The notes: generated from the letters alone by a model not told the origin. DNA of 64,000 bases from Candidatus Flexicrinis affinis (GCA_016716525.1 JADJWE010000002.1:496001-560000), one strand, 5' to 3'; shown: positions 44,286 to 53,142, numbered from the stretch's first letter. A program made the numbers and translations.

Positions 44286-44660
44286 ATGACCACACTCGCG
44301 CTATCTCGCCCGTCTATCAGTCTCTGGCTGCGACTCGAACACGCCGCGCTGCTGGCCCTCGTCGTCGCCGCTTACGCGCGGTTCTCCGGCGATTGGCTCG
44401 CCTTTGCGCTGCTTCTCTTCGTGCCAGACATCTCGATGATCGGCTACCTGCGTGGGCCGCAGATTGGCAGCATCGTCTACAATGCCGGCCACCTGCTCGC
44501 CGCGGCAGTCGCCGTCGTCGCGCTGGGACTAGCCGCTGAGAGCCTCGCCCTTGTGCAAATCGGATTGATCTGGGTAACCCACATCACGCTCGACCGCACA
44601 CTCGGTTATGGCCTCAAGTATCCGACGTTTTTCAAAGACACGCACTTGCAGCGGGTGTAG
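44286..44660 (+). CDS. DUF4260 family membrane protein
   Basis: Small integral membrane protein, 124 aa, with three to four helices and the DUF4260 signature: LRLEHAALLALVVAAYA, LLLFVPDISMIGYLRGPQIGSIVYNAGH, WVTHITLDRTLGYGLKYPTFFKDTHLQ. Function unknown. The ATG at 44286 has GAGGACC 9 bp upstream; a TTG five codons earlier overlaps that ribosome site and is rejected. It shares an operon with a TetR-family regulator (2-bp gap), which probably represses both through the two upstream palindromes. Confidence 0.9.
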   Translation: MTTLALSRPSISLWLRLEHAALLALVVAAYARFSGDWLAFALLLFVPDISMIGYLRGPQIGSIVYNAGHLLAAAVAVVALGLAAESLALVQIGLIWVTHITLDRTLGYGLKYPTFFKDTHLQRV

Positions 44661-44662
44661 CC

Positions 44663-45238
44663 ATGCCCTACCCGTCGCAAGTGACTGACACGACGATCGT
44701 AGACACGGCCTCGGCGCTTATCGAACGCGATGGCGCCGAAGCCCTGTCGCTGGCGCGGGTCGCGACCGAACTGGGCATCAAGGCTCCGTCCCTGTATCGC
44801 TATTTCGACAGCAAGTCCGCGCTGCTGCAAGCCGTCAATCTGCGCACCAACCAGGCGCTAATCGCGGCGCTGATCGACGCCGCGGATGCTGCAGCATCAC
44901 TGACGCACGCCGATCGTATCATGGCGGTCGCCCATGCTTACAGAGGGTTTGCCCATGCGCATCCGCGCGCCTACGCCCTTGCCTACAGCACGACCGACCG
45001 GTCGGCACAGCCCGATCCTGCGACGCTGGCGGCACTTGCGCAGCAAGTGCAAGCCATCGTCGCGCCCGTGTCCGGCAGCTCGCACTCGCTTGCCGCACTG
45101 CGCGGACTCTGGGCGCTCGTTCACGGCTTCATCGTGCTGGAGCTAACCGGCCAGTTCCAACGCGGCGGCGATCTGGACGCGGCGTACGGCTACGCGGTGG
45201 CCGGGTACGTCCGGGGAATTTCCTATGGCGCTGGCTAA
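44663..45238 (+). CDS. TetR family transcriptional regulator
   Basis: DNA-binding repressor, 191 aa. The N-terminal TetR HTH is clear (residues about 11-57: IVDTASALIERDGAEALSLARVATELGIKAPSLYRYFDSKSALLQAV). The C-terminal ligand domain is the WHG/TetR_C_33 type (AYRGFAHAHPRAYALAYST, LRGLWALVHGFIVLELTGQF). The ATG lies 2 bp after the DUF4260 stop. The palindromes overlapping the operon promoter are its probable sites; its inducer is unknown. Confidence 0.93.
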   Translation: MPYPSQVTDTTIVDTASALIERDGAEALSLARVATELGIKAPSLYRYFDSKSALLQAVNLRTNQALIAALIDAADAAASLTHADRIMAVAHAYRGFAHAHPRAYALAYSTTDRSAQPDPATLAALAQQVQAIVAPVSGSSHSLAALRGLWALVHGFIVLELTGQFQRGGDLDAAYGYAVAGYVRGISYGAG

Positions 45239-45287
45239 CCTGAAACATCGGATGTAACCTTTTGACGACCTCCGCATCTAACGTCTT

Positions 45288-45314
45288 AAGTGCGCCACAT
45301 GTTAGTGCGCACTT
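45288..45314. promoter_or_regulatory. Inverted repeat before the DUF2892 / sigma operon
   Basis: AAGTGCGC, 11 nt, GCGCACTT: perfect 8-bp arms, 16 bp before the DUF2892 ATG and just downstream of TTGACG (45262-45267). It could be an operator or a leader hairpin covering the region next to the ribosome site (AGGAGG). Confidence 0.45.
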
Positions 45315-45329
45315 CTCAGGAGGTGAGAC

Positions 45330-45551
45330 ATGGCATTCGCGAAGTTCATGGCAAGCGGCACGGGCCGCATTTTGCGCATCGTCGCAGGAATTGCGTTGAT
45401 CGTCATCGGCCTGTTCGTCGTCAAGGACACGGCCGGAATCATTCTGGCGATCGTCGGCGTCGCGCCTCTGCTTGCCGGACTGCTCGACTTCTGCATTTTC
45501 GCGCCATTGTTCGGCCAACCGTTCAGCGGGCCGGCGATTCGTTCCAAGTAG
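45330..45551 (+). CDS. DUF2892 (YgaP-like) small membrane protein
   Basis: 73-residue inner-membrane protein with two helices: LRIVAGIALIVIGLFVV and AGIILAIVGVAPLLAGLLDFCIFAPLFG. The latter holds the family's conserved Cys near the C terminus. DUF2892 proteins often occur fused or linked to rhodanese domains; here two rhodanese genes lie about 3.5 kb downstream. AGGAGG precedes the ATG. First gene of an operon with an ECF sigma and a zinc anti-sigma. Confidence 0.88.
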   Translation: MAFAKFMASGTGRILRIVAGIALIVIGLFVVKDTAGIILAIVGVAPLLAGLLDFCIFAPLFGQPFSGPAIRSK

Positions 45552-45555
45552 TCAC

Positions 45556-46125
45556 GTGCCGCCATCCGACCACGACTTTCTTGAAAGGCTCCGCCACCGC
45601 GACGCTTCTGCGCTGGCGGAGCTCTACGAACGCTACGCCGACCGGCTGTATCGGCTGGGTCGCCGCATCCTTCACGACTCCAACACTGCGGACGACATCG
45701 TACAGACCACATTCATGGCGTTGATCGAGAGCATCGACAACTTCGAGGGGCGTGCGTCGATCGGGACGTGGCTGTACCGGGTTGCCTACAACGAGGCACT
45801 CGCGCTGCTCCGCGCGCGTCAGCCCGTCCCTTTGTTCGAAGAGACAGACGACATTTCGCCGCCACAAGCCCTCTGCGACTGGTCGGCGCTGCCGGAAGAC
45901 GCGGCGGATCACGCAGAAGCAGCCGGGCAGATCGACGCGGCGATGGAAGCGCTCCCACCGGTGTTACGGGCCGTGTTTCAGCTTCGCGACGTCGACGACC
46001 TCTCGACCCGTGACACCGCCGAGGCGTTGGGCATGACCGAAACGGCCGTTAAGGTCGCGCTGCACCGGGCGCGGCTTCGCCTCCGCGAACACCTGTCCGC
46101 GTACTTCATCGAATACCGGGCCTAG
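45556..46125 (+). CDS. RNA polymerase ECF sigma factor
   Basis: ECF sigma-70 factor, 189 aa. Region 2 (LYERYADRLYRLGRRILHDSNTADDIVQTTFMALIESIDNFEGRASIGTWLYRVAYNEALALLR) and region 4 (LPPVLRAVFQLRDVDDLSTRDTAEALGMTETAVKVALHRARLRLREHL) are complete. The GTG at 45556, 4 bp after the DUF2892 stop, is chosen; the frame runs further upstream inside that gene in another phase. Its anti-sigma partner starts 16 bp downstream. The sequence is distinct from the SigK-like factor at 33 kb. Confidence 0.92.
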   Translation: MPPSDHDFLERLRHRDASALAELYERYADRLYRLGRRILHDSNTADDIVQTTFMALIESIDNFEGRASIGTWLYRVAYNEALALLRARQPVPLFEETDDISPPQALCDWSALPEDAADHAEAAGQIDAAMEALPPVLRAVFQLRDVDDLSTRDTAEALGMTETAVKVALHRARLRLREHLSAYFIEYRA

Positions 46126-46141
46126 CCGGGGAGGTTGGGAC

Positions 46142-46399
46142 ATGGACTGCAGCACACTGTTGGCGCATCTGAGCGCCTATATCGACGGCGAACTGGACGA
46201 CGACCTCAGCGAAGAAGCGCGCGAACATCTGGCGACCTGCCACAACTGCCGAATCACACTCGACAGCACCCAGCGCACAATCCTCCTGTACAAGGATCGC
46301 GCCAACGCGCTGCGCATGTCGGCGGACAAGAACCGTCGCCTCTATGACCAGATCGAAGCGGCGTTCAAGAAACGTACCAACCCGGACAAAGCTCCTTAA
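46142..46399 (+). CDS. Zinc-finger anti-sigma factor (zf-HC2)
   Basis: Soluble 85-residue anti-sigma domain. The N terminus MDCSTLLAHLSAYIDGELDDDLSEEAREHLATCHNCR contains the ZAS/zf-HC2 signature HxxxCxxC (EHLATCHNCR), which binds Zn and can respond to redox stress. A helical tail follows with no membrane segment, so it would act in the cytoplasm on the preceding sigma factor. GGGGAGG precedes the ATG. The stop overlaps the end of the convergent P450 remnant by 4 bp. Confidence 0.92.
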   Translation: MDCSTLLAHLSAYIDGELDDDLSEEAREHLATCHNCRITLDSTQRTILLYKDRANALRMSADKNRRLYDQIEAAFKKRTNPDKAP

Positions 46400-47766
46400 C
46401 GGCGGGTCAAACGCATGCGCAGGCCGTTGGCCGGCGCTGTGGTGATCTGGCGCATCGGCACAGGTTCGAACCCCGGCTCTTTAGCGAAGTCCCAGCGGCC
46501 GACCATCTGCGCCAGCAGGATGTGCGCTTCCAGCATCGCGAAGTGATTGCCGATGCAAATGCGCGGACCGCCGCCGAACGGCCAATACGCGAACTTGTGC
46601 ATCTTCGCCTCGTTCTCCGGCGCAAATCGCTCCGGTTCGAAGCGCTCCGGGGCGTCCCATCAGCGCGGGTCGTGATGCACTTGATACGGCGAGGTCAAAA
46701 TAATGCTCCCGGCCTTGAGCGTGTAACCGCCCAGCTCGACATCGTCGGTGATGTAGCGCGGGATCGTCGATACGGTCGGTTCGTACCGCATCGCCTCTTT
46801 GATGACCATCTCGGTGTACGGGAGGTTGGGTAGATCGGCCAACGTCGGCGCTCGCCCGGCCAGCACCCGATCGACTTCGGCGTGCAGCTTCGCCTTGACG
46901 TCGGGGTGCTGCTCAAGCAGATAAAGCGTCCATGTCAACGTGTTGGCGGTCGTCTCGTGGCCGGCGAAGTACAGCGTCAGGATGTTGTTGCGAATGAAGT
47001 CGTCCGATGCCGGATTTCCGTCCTCGTCGCGGGTCTGCATCAACAGCCACAGCAAGTCCTGCGACCCGTCGTGCCCCTTGCGTTTGCGTTCCGTCACGAT
47101 TTCATCGACCAATGCGTCAAGCCCGTCGTTGACGTCCTGCGCCTTACGGTCGCGCCGGCGGCCAAACGGACCGGGCGGGTCCATGACGGTATCGGCCATG
47201 GCAATCGTCTGTGCCCGCCTGCTCAGGTCTTCGAGGTCGGCCCGGAAGCCGGCATCCATGCCGAACATCAATTTGGAGATGATCCACAGCGTGACCTGCA
47301 TCATATCTTCGTGCAGGTTGCGCACCTCGCCCTCCGACCACGACGCCAACAAGCGCTCGCCGGCAGCAGCCATGTCGTCGGCATAGCTCTCGATGTGCTT
47401 GGCGTGCATCAACGGCTGAATCAACTTGCGCTGCGGACGCCACTCGACGTGGTCGGCGGTCAGGATGCCCATGCCGAGGAACCGACCGAGATTCCGCGGC
47501 TTGTCGGAAATCTTCGTCGGCTTATGAAACTCGCTGTAGCGCTTGACGTAGATCTCGTGCAGCAGGTCGGGATGAGATACGAGGTACAAGCGGCGGCCGA
47601 GCACCGAAAGCTGGACGATGTCGCCGTACTCGGCCGCGACCTGCGTCAAGTACTGGACCGGCGAGCCGCTGCTGGTGCGCATGTTCAACAGATTGCCGAT
47701 GATCGGCAGTCCCGGCGCGCGCGGCGGCGCCTTCACAGCCATCGTTGTTACGGCTTGAGTCGTCAT
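46396..47766 (-). pseudogene. Cytochrome P450 interrupted by one in-frame TGA
   Basis: A nearly complete heme monooxygenase gene of 457 codons. Codons 1-368 give a normal P450 body: proline-rich N terminus PPRAPGLPIIGNLL, I-helix FAGHETTANTLTWTLYLL, ExxR in KEAMRYEPT. Codon 369 is TGA (46662-46660), in VHHDPR-stop-WDAPERF. The same frame then continues without a shift into the perfect heme-binding loop FGGGPRICIG (Cys at codon 404) and ends at TAA. The stop falls where relatives have Tyr or Trp, so a single TGG-to-TGA change explains it. Without readthrough the product lacks the heme ligand. GAGGAA precedes the ATG. It is a recent nonsense mutation, a sequencing error, or (least likely) readthrough. 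Confidence 0.85.
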
Positions 47767-47849
47767 GGTTCCTCGTCACTCAAACGCTAATCTCGATTCA
47801 CATAATACAGGCGTTGTCGCGTGCTCGAAGACGCGGTCGCTCACCGGCG

Positions 47850-48683
47850 TTACAGGGCCGACAGCGCCGGCGCGGTCATCGTGTCGGGCCTCGCGAGTCC
47901 GAGCAAGCTCAGCACGGTCGGCGCGACCGACAACTGCGAGACCGGCTCGTCCATGCGCCCGCGCCCTTTCATCTCGGGTGGCATGAAATACAGCGGCACA
48001 CGCCGCGCCTGCGTGAGTGGGCCGCCATGCACGCCCCCTACGCCGACTACCGCACTGTCACTGATCCCGTGATCGCCGGTGACCAGCACCGTATAGCCCA
48101 GCGCGTGCGCCGCAGGCAGCATGTAACTGATGACACCATCATGGTAGATGACCTGCTTGCGATAGGCTTGGCTGTCCCCGCCTTCGCGCTCGCCGATCAC
48201 GTCCAGTCCCGACGGATGAATAAGCAGGTAGTCCGGCGCAAACCGCGTCATCAACATCCCGCCCAACGTGAACAACTCAAGGTCTGGGAACTCGTCGCTG
48301 CGGTAGAAGCGCCCGTGCTGAATCGGCAGGGAGTCGTCGTCGGTCTCGATGTCGCGCACAATGTCGAACGGTGCGCGGTTGTACAGCTCGGAGAAGAAGT
48401 AGTACCCGGCGGCGGCGGTTGTTTTGCCGGCGTCGACGGCAATCTTGAACACGTTGGGCATGATCGACGTGCGCACGACCGAGTTGTTGAGGATGCCGTG
48501 CACGCTGGACGGCACGCCGGTGTGCAGCGTCTCGTACATGGGCCGCGACATGCTCGGCAGCTCGCCGATCACCGTCCAGCGGGTGGCTTTCTTAGCCTCG
48601 ACGAGGTGTTCGAGATAGCCCATGTGCTGGGCTGCCACGTCGTCGCGCAGCGCATCGCAAACGATCAGGATGACTTTAGACAT
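47850..48683 (-). CDS. Alkaline phosphatase-superfamily protein (277 aa)
   Basis: Metal-dependent hydrolase of the alkaline phosphatase/sulfatase/phosphoglycerate-mutase fold. First metal site VILIVCDALRDD; nucleophile region PSMSRPMYETLHTGVPSSVHGI (Ser or Thr); second site VLVTGDHGISD, then GGVHGG. It is shorter than sulfatases (277 aa) and has no signal peptide, so it is cytoplasmic. It may act as a phosphodiesterase/phosphatase on a nucleotide or sugar phosphate; the substrate is not readable. The ATG has AAAGG upstream. It lies upstream of the P450 remnant on the same strand with an 83-bp gap. Confidence 0.85.
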   Translation of the reverse strand: MSKVILIVCDALRDDVAAQHMGYLEHLVEAKKATRWTVIGELPSMSRPMYETLHTGVPSSVHGILNNSVVRTSIMPNVFKIAVDAGKTTAAAGYYFFSELYNRAPFDIVRDIETDDDSLPIQHGRFYRSDEFPDLELFTLGGMLMTRFAPDYLLIHPSGLDVIGEREGGDSQAYRKQVIYHDGVISYMLPAAHALGYTVLVTGDHGISDSAVVGVGGVHGGPLTQARRVPLYFMPPEMKGRGRMDEPVSQLSVAPTVLSLLGLARPDTMTAPALSAL

Positions 48684-48817
48684 AGAGCCTTTGACCCTTT
48701 CACGCCCGACCCATTAGAAAACCCGATGGCACGCGTAAGCACTTCGGCGTCGCTGTCACCGCAAATCACCGGTAGAGTGTACGCATCAGATCGCAACGTT
48801 ACGAGAAACACGTATCC

Positions 48818-49264
48818 ATGGCCAAGAAATCGAAATCCCGGAAGGCGAACAACCGTCTGCCCCTGCTGTTGATCGGCGCGGTCGGCGCGGCCTTGATCGT
48901 CGCCGCTGTCGTGCTGTTCGCAGGCGGTGGCGCACCGGTGGCAGACACGGGCGTGCAGGCGCTCTCGCCGTCCGGCTATCAGGCACAGTTCACCAGCAAC
49001 ACGCCCCACGTCCTGCTGGACGTTCGCACGCCGGCCGAATTCGCCGAGGGTCACATTCCCGGCGCGCTCAACATCCCGGTCGATTCGCTGCAGAGCCGGC
49101 TCTCGGAAGTCCCGTCCTACGTGCCAGTCGTGGTCTACTGCCGCAGCGGCAACCGCAGCGCGACCGCGTCGCAAATCCTCGACCGCGCGGGCTACGACTC
49201 GGTGTATGACCTCGGTGGAATCATCGCATGGTCTGCACAGGGCCTGCCCGTCACGTTCGACTAG
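48818..49264 (+). CDS. Membrane-anchored rhodanese-domain protein
   Basis: Single-domain sulfurtransferase of 148 aa with an N-terminal anchor: basic head MAKKSKSRKANNR, then helix LPLLLIGAVGAALIVAAVVLF (about 14-34). The rhodanese domain (about 48-147) contains LLDVRTPAEFAEGHIPGALNIP and the active loop YCRSGNRS with Cys108. The domain would face outward, handling sulfane sulfur or thiols in the periplasmic or outer space. The next gene encodes a second, cytoplasmic rhodanese 44 bp downstream. Confidence 0.92.
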   Translation: MAKKSKSRKANNRLPLLLIGAVGAALIVAAVVLFAGGGAPVADTGVQALSPSGYQAQFTSNTPHVLLDVRTPAEFAEGHIPGALNIPVDSLQSRLSEVPSYVPVVVYCRSGNRSATASQILDRAGYDSVYDLGGIIAWSAQGLPVTFD

Positions 49265-49308
49265 CTCACTTTTCCGAACCCACATCGCAATCAGGAGCAC
49301 AACCATCC

Positions 49309-49650
49309 ATGCAATTCATCAAGACGCTGTTTCAGACCGACTCCTCCAACATCAGCGCGGTGGAAGCCAACGAACGCATCGCCAACGGCGCGACTGTGGT
49401 CGATGTCCGACAGCAGCAGGAGTACGTCGACGGCCACATTAAGGGCGCCAAGCTGATCCCGCTGAACGAGCTGTCGAGCCGGATGAACGAACTGCCGAAG
49501 GACCGCGAACTGGTGATCGTGTGCCGGTCAGGCTCTCGCAGCAGCGTTGCCACCCGGCAGCTCAACGGCGCCGGCTATAACGCAGTGAACCTGAGCGGCG
49601 GCATGATCGCTTGGAGTGGCGCACGCCTGCCGATCAAGCGGGGGCGCTAG
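49309..49650 (+). CDS. Cytoplasmic single-domain rhodanese
   Basis: Sulfurtransferase of 113 aa: VVDVRQQQEYVDGHIKGAKLIPL and active loop VCRSGSRS with Cys72. The ATG at 49309 has AGGAG 12 bp upstream; the frame extends into the previous gene without a ribosome site. It lacks a signal or membrane segment, so with the anchored rhodanese it forms an outside/inside pair. A small hairpin with loop CTCATCC follows. Confidence 0.92.
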   Translation: MQFIKTLFQTDSSNISAVEANERIANGATVVDVRQQQEYVDGHIKGAKLIPLNELSSRMNELPKDRELVIVCRSGSRSSVATRQLNGAGYNAVNLSGGMIAWSGARLPIKRGR

Positions 49651-49664
49651 CCCGACAGGACACT

Positions 49665-49681
49665 CCGCCCTCATCCGGCGG
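49665..49681 (+). terminator. Short hairpin after the rhodanese genes
   Basis: CCGCC, loop CTCATCC, GGCGG. The stem is short, but the loop and inner stem are identical to those of the longer terminator at 40922-40948. Confidence 0.45.
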
Positions 49682-49689
49682 CGCACGTT

Positions 49690-51282
49690 GTGGTACATTC
49701 GCGGCCTGTTCGATCTCGGATAGGCCGCTTTGATTTGTCCCGCAATCGACTCATCCTCGCCCTCCTGACCGTCTTCATCGCCGTCGTGCCGACGATCATG
49801 GCGTCGGTGCTGCTTTGGCAGTACAACGACGCCACGCTGTTCGACGTGATCCCTGCCCAAAGCGACGAGATCATGTTCTGGCACCAGTCGGCCACGTTCG
49901 CCGAAGCGGGATTCGGCGGGGGTTACTACACGGCCTACGAACTGACGCCGCGAATCGGCGGATTCTACGCATGGGGGCTGGCCGCGCCGGTACTCTACGG
50001 GTCGATCGGCGCGGTGTTTGGCTGGCCGTTGTGGGCTATCGCCGTGATCAACCTCGCGGCACTGGCCGCGGCCGTCGTCGCGTACGCGTGGCTGACCCGC
50101 TCCACAGTCGAACAGGTAGCATGGCTCGGCGTGTTCCTCGCGCTGTACCACCCGCTCAACAACTACGCGCCGACCGGTTACATCGAAGTCCTGAACATGG
50201 CGCTGGCGCTTGGGCTGGCCGGCGGATTCGTGCGGCTGATGCGCGCATGGCGTGAAGGCCAGCCCGTCCCGCGCGGGGCGGCAATCTTCACCGGCGCGGT
50301 CTTGCTCTACGCGGCTTTGCTGCGCGCGCCGTGGGCCGTGCTGTTCCTTCCGCTGCTGCTGTTGATCGACCGACCCGCGACACTGCCCCGCACGCTCTGG
50401 ACGGCCGGCAAATCGGTCGCCTTGGCGCTCGTGCCGGTCGCGCTCTACGCGCTGACCTCTGCCCCTTACCCCGAGACCATCCTGAGCCGGATCGCGCGCA
50501 ACCCGTCGATCGAGCGCCTGATGCGGATCACCGGACGGAACATCGAGCGCAACACGGCGCTGTTCATGGACGGCGACCACCTCGAACTGCACGTGCGCAT
50601 CGCTGCCGTCGTGCTGGCGCTGGCGCTCACCATCGTCGTGGCGGTCGTTGGCTGGCGGTTGTTGCGCAAGCGAGGCATTTCCGAACGCTGGCGGCTTCCG
50701 ACGGCTGAGGCGTCGCTGACGTGGTTCACGCTCGTTACGCTGCTCGCGTTCATCATCGTGGTGTACGACATCCACGGTCTGCGTGGCTATCGCATGTTGG
50801 CCGGCGCACTGCTGATGGCGTTCGGCATCACGCTGGCCTTCAAGCGGCGATGGCTGATCGTGCCAGCGGTGGCGCTGCTGGCGGTGGCGTTTCCGTACAG
50901 TACGCACTTCTACGACCTGAACACCAACTTCCAGACCGCGCCAGAAAAGCACGCCCGGTACGACGAGTTCAAGCCGCTGCTGGCCGACGTGCTGATCTAC
51001 GACTCTACGCAGTCCGACCGCTGGTGCAACACGGCGCTGTTCGACCTGTTCTATCTGCTGGGCGAGACGTCGGTCATGGTGGCGGTGCCGCCCGGCTACG
51101 GTGCGTCGATCACCGAGGCTGTACCGGAGGGCGACATGCCCATTCCGCCCCGTTCGCGCTACCTCGGCCTGCGAGACACGACCTACGCGCAGTATGCCGA
51201 CCAGCTCAATGTCGAGCAAGTGCTGCCGCTGCCGGAAGGCATGCTGTACCGCAACCTCGATGCAAACTGCCCGGCTCAATAG
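49690..51282 (+). CDS. Polytopic membrane protein, glycosyltransferase-39-like topology
   Basis: Integral membrane protein of up to 530 aa with about 10-11 helices, a first extracytoplasmic loop with Asp/Glu (DVIPAQSDEIMFW) and a soluble C-terminal domain (about 420-530). This architecture resembles GT-C glycosyltransferases of the PMT/ArnT group, but the catalytic motif is not certain, so the call is by topology only. The GTG start at 49690 lies next to a TACATT box; a TTG at 49735 (MSRNRLILALLTVF) is the better start if that box is the -10. Its end overlaps the convergent glycosylase gene by 7 bp. Confidence 0.7.
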   Translation: MVHSRPVRSRIGRFDLSRNRLILALLTVFIAVVPTIMASVLLWQYNDATLFDVIPAQSDEIMFWHQSATFAEAGFGGGYYTAYELTPRIGGFYAWGLAAPVLYGSIGAVFGWPLWAIAVINLAALAAAVVAYAWLTRSTVEQVAWLGVFLALYHPLNNYAPTGYIEVLNMALALGLAGGFVRLMRAWREGQPVPRGAAIFTGAVLLYAALLRAPWAVLFLPLLLLIDRPATLPRTLWTAGKSVALALVPVALYALTSAPYPETILSRIARNPSIERLMRITGRNIERNTALFMDGDHLELHVRIAAVVLALALTIVVAVVGWRLLRKRGISERWRLPTAEASLTWFTLVTLLAFIIVVYDIHGLRGYRMLAGALLMAFGITLAFKRRWLIVPAVALLAVAFPYSTHFYDLNTNFQTAPEKHARYDEFKPLLADVLIYDSTQSDRWCNTALFDLFYLLGETSVMVAVPPGYGASITEAVPEGDMPIPPRSRYLGLRDTTYAQYADQLNVEQVLPLPEGMLYRNLDANCPAQ

Positions 51283-52178
51283 CGGTCGATCACGTACCGC
51301 GAGAGAATCAGCGCCGCCGCCGAACCGGCATACGCGCCGTACGGACCGAACGCCATCGCGACCGGATCGGACGCATCCGCATGTTCCGGCCAGTACATGC
51401 GCACCGCCGCTTGGAGCGCGACATCGTTGGACGGGGCGTGACTGGCCGGACCGAACGCTCGCATGTGGATCATCAGTGCGGTCCACGGCCCGATGCCCTT
51501 TATCGCCAGCAGCCACTTCAGCCGCGCCGATTCGTCCATGTCGTGCAGGGCAAGGAGGTCGAGCTTGCCGTCGACGACCTCCTGCGCGAGCCGAATCAGC
51601 AGGCCCGAGCGCCGGTCGGTGATCTTGAGCGGCTTGAGGTCCGTCGTCGTCAGCCCGGCTAACGCCTCAGGTTCGGGCGCGCACCAATAGGTTCTGCCGG
51701 CGTGTTCGATGGATGCGCCGGCGAGTTCGCAGATGATCCGCTGTGCGCGCTGTGCCCCGACCCACGAGATCTGCTGTTCGATGATCGTATAGACGAGCGC
51801 CTCGAACAGCGTGTCCGATCGCGGCAGTGGCAGCCCCCAGATCGGTTCGAGCGGCGCGCGCAGGGCGTCGGACACGCCTTCTGCCCAATGCCAGAACTCG
51901 TTCACGCGGGACTCCAGCGCCAATACCCACCGCGCGCGGGCCGCCAGTTCGGACCAGTCGGCGTCCGCCCCGACCACCGCCTGCACACGCAGCCGATCCT
52001 CCCCCACTTGACGCACGTCGAGCAGCACCGGCCCGCGCGGCGTCATGAATGCGCGCCGGTATGCGCCATGTATGGCATGATCGACGGTCGGGCTGCGCCA
52101 GCGCGATAGCAGCGTAAGCAGACGGTCAAACCGGTACGTCGGTGCGACGGGAGTTTCAAAGCTGTGGCGATTGGGCAT
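51276..52178 (-). CDS. DNA-3-methyladenine glycosylase, AlkA/HhH-GPD family
   Basis: Base-excision repair enzyme removing alkylated purines. The HhH-GPD core is clear: FEALVYTIIEQQISWVGAQRAQRIICELAG, then hairpin LLAIKGIGPWTALMIHMRAFG, and the catalytic Asp in PSNDVALQAAVRMYW. An AlkA-like N-terminal beta domain (about residues 5-85) precedes it. I use the ATG at 52178 (MPNRHSFETP, 300 aa); it has no ribosome site, but TACACT lies exactly 7 nt upstream, fitting a leaderless transcript. A GTG at 52226 would add 16 unconserved residues. Confidence 0.88.
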   Translation of the reverse strand: MPNRHSFETPVAPTYRFDRLLTLLSRWRSPTVDHAIHGAYRRAFMTPRGPVLLDVRQVGEDRLRVQAVVGADADWSELAARARWVLALESRVNEFWHWAEGVSDALRAPLEPIWGLPLPRSDTLFEALVYTIIEQQISWVGAQRAQRIICELAGASIEHAGRTYWCAPEPEALAGLTTTDLKPLKITDRRSGLLIRLAQEVVDGKLDLLALHDMDESARLKWLLAIKGIGPWTALMIHMRAFGPASHAPSNDVALQAAVRMYWPEHADASDPVAMAFGPYGAYAGSAAALILSRYVIDRY

Positions 52179-52314
52179 GCGGCTCAGTGTACCGCGAACG
52201 TCGACAGCCTGAGTATCCGAATTCACGGGGCGTTATTTGTGCACTCAATCACAATTAAGCCGCCTACGATATAGTCTTGACCATAGCACCACACAGTGAG
52301 GAGTAACACGGTCC

Positions 52315-52797
52315 ATGAACTTCTTTCAGTCCAGAGAAAAACAGGGGATCGGCGTCGGCGCCGTCGCGCCTGATTTCGAACTCAACGATCAAAACGGAAA
52401 CCTCGTGCGCCTGAGCACGTTTCGCGGCAGCAAGAACGTCGTTGTGTTCTTCTACCCGCGCGCTAGTTCACCGGGTTGTACCGCCGAAGCGTGCTCGTTC
52501 CGCGACCAATTCGAGGACTTCGTGGACGCCGGCGCGGAAGTAATCGGAATCAGCACAGACCCAGTCGATGCTCAGGCGGCTTTTGCGAGCCATAACCGCC
52601 TGCCGTTTACCCTGCTTTCTGACACGAACGGCGACGTCACTAAAGCGTTCGGCGTTCCCAATTGGATGGGTATGTTGCCCGGGCGCACGACGTATGTCAT
52701 CGACCGCGACGGCGTCGTTCAGCACGTCTTCAACAGCCAGATGAAGGTTCACAACCACGTCAAGGAAGCACTCGAGACACTCAAGCGGCTGTCCTAG
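52315..52797 (+). CDS. bcp: Peroxiredoxin, BCP/PrxQ type
   Basis: Thiol peroxidase reducing hydrogen peroxide and organic hydroperoxides. 160 aa, cytoplasmic. Peroxidatic Cys55 in PRASSPGCTAEAC and resolving Cys60 five residues on (the alpha2-helix BCP arrangement); the usual Thr is replaced by Ser in the TxxC-type motif (SSPGC). The C-terminal part GRTTYVIDRDGVVQHVFNSQMKVHNHV is typical. GAGGAG lies 14-19 bp before the ATG, rather far, and a TATAGT box is at 52270-52275. Monocistronic by context. Confidence 0.94.
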   Translation: MNFFQSREKQGIGVGAVAPDFELNDQNGNLVRLSTFRGSKNVVVFFYPRASSPGCTAEACSFRDQFEDFVDAGAEVIGISTDPVDAQAAFASHNRLPFTLLSDTNGDVTKAFGVPNWMGMLPGRTTYVIDRDGVVQHVFNSQMKVHNHVKEALETLKRLS

Positions 52798-53142
52798 CGC
52801 AAGTCCAGACCGCCTGACCGTCGCGGCCTGCCGACAAACCGATCGTGCACACCCGTATGGCGGTCAGCAGATATGACGTTTGGCATCACATGCCATGACG
52901 GACATCACAGCGGTAACCGATGCGAACGTGAGACAATTCGATTAACCCGTACGCACCACGTACCATCGCACTGAAAAGTGCGTGCGGAACCGCAACATTC
53001 GTTGGCGCCGTGAGACTAGATCTTGACGGGCTTCCCTTCGCCAACGTATCGCGCGGCCAGCGCCCGACGTCCTTACAACCCAATCCCCGGTGCGGTTGTA
53101 CGGTGTCGGGCGCTTATGCTCCCCATCCCCGCGCGATACCGC
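52798..53142. other. Intergenic region without a recognisable gene
   Basis: A 358-bp gap between bcp and the histidine kinase, ending in the kinase promoter. I found no frame with family character, no RNA gene and no clear terminator. Confidence 0.5.

Noticed and set aside
45253..45285. ECF-type promoter (TGTAACC ... CGTC) before the DUF2892/sigma operon
   Set aside because: The words are present but the spacing (22 nt) is too long for known ECF promoters, so it is not annotated.
46660..46662. Selenocysteine or reassigned TGA (Trp) in the P450
   Set aside because: TGA ends several other genes in the window (for example the second peptide gene and the ABC genes), so it is a normal stop. No SECIS-like reason exists in a P450 at this position.
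49528..51516. 662-codon open frame opposite the polytopic membrane protein
   Set aside because: Arg/His/Gln-rich antisense translation with no domain. The plus strand encodes clear hydrophobic helices.
52886..53083. Small 65-codon minus-strand gene before the histidine kinase
   Set aside because: No ribosome site, no recognisable composition or motif, and it lies in an otherwise empty intergenic stretch.
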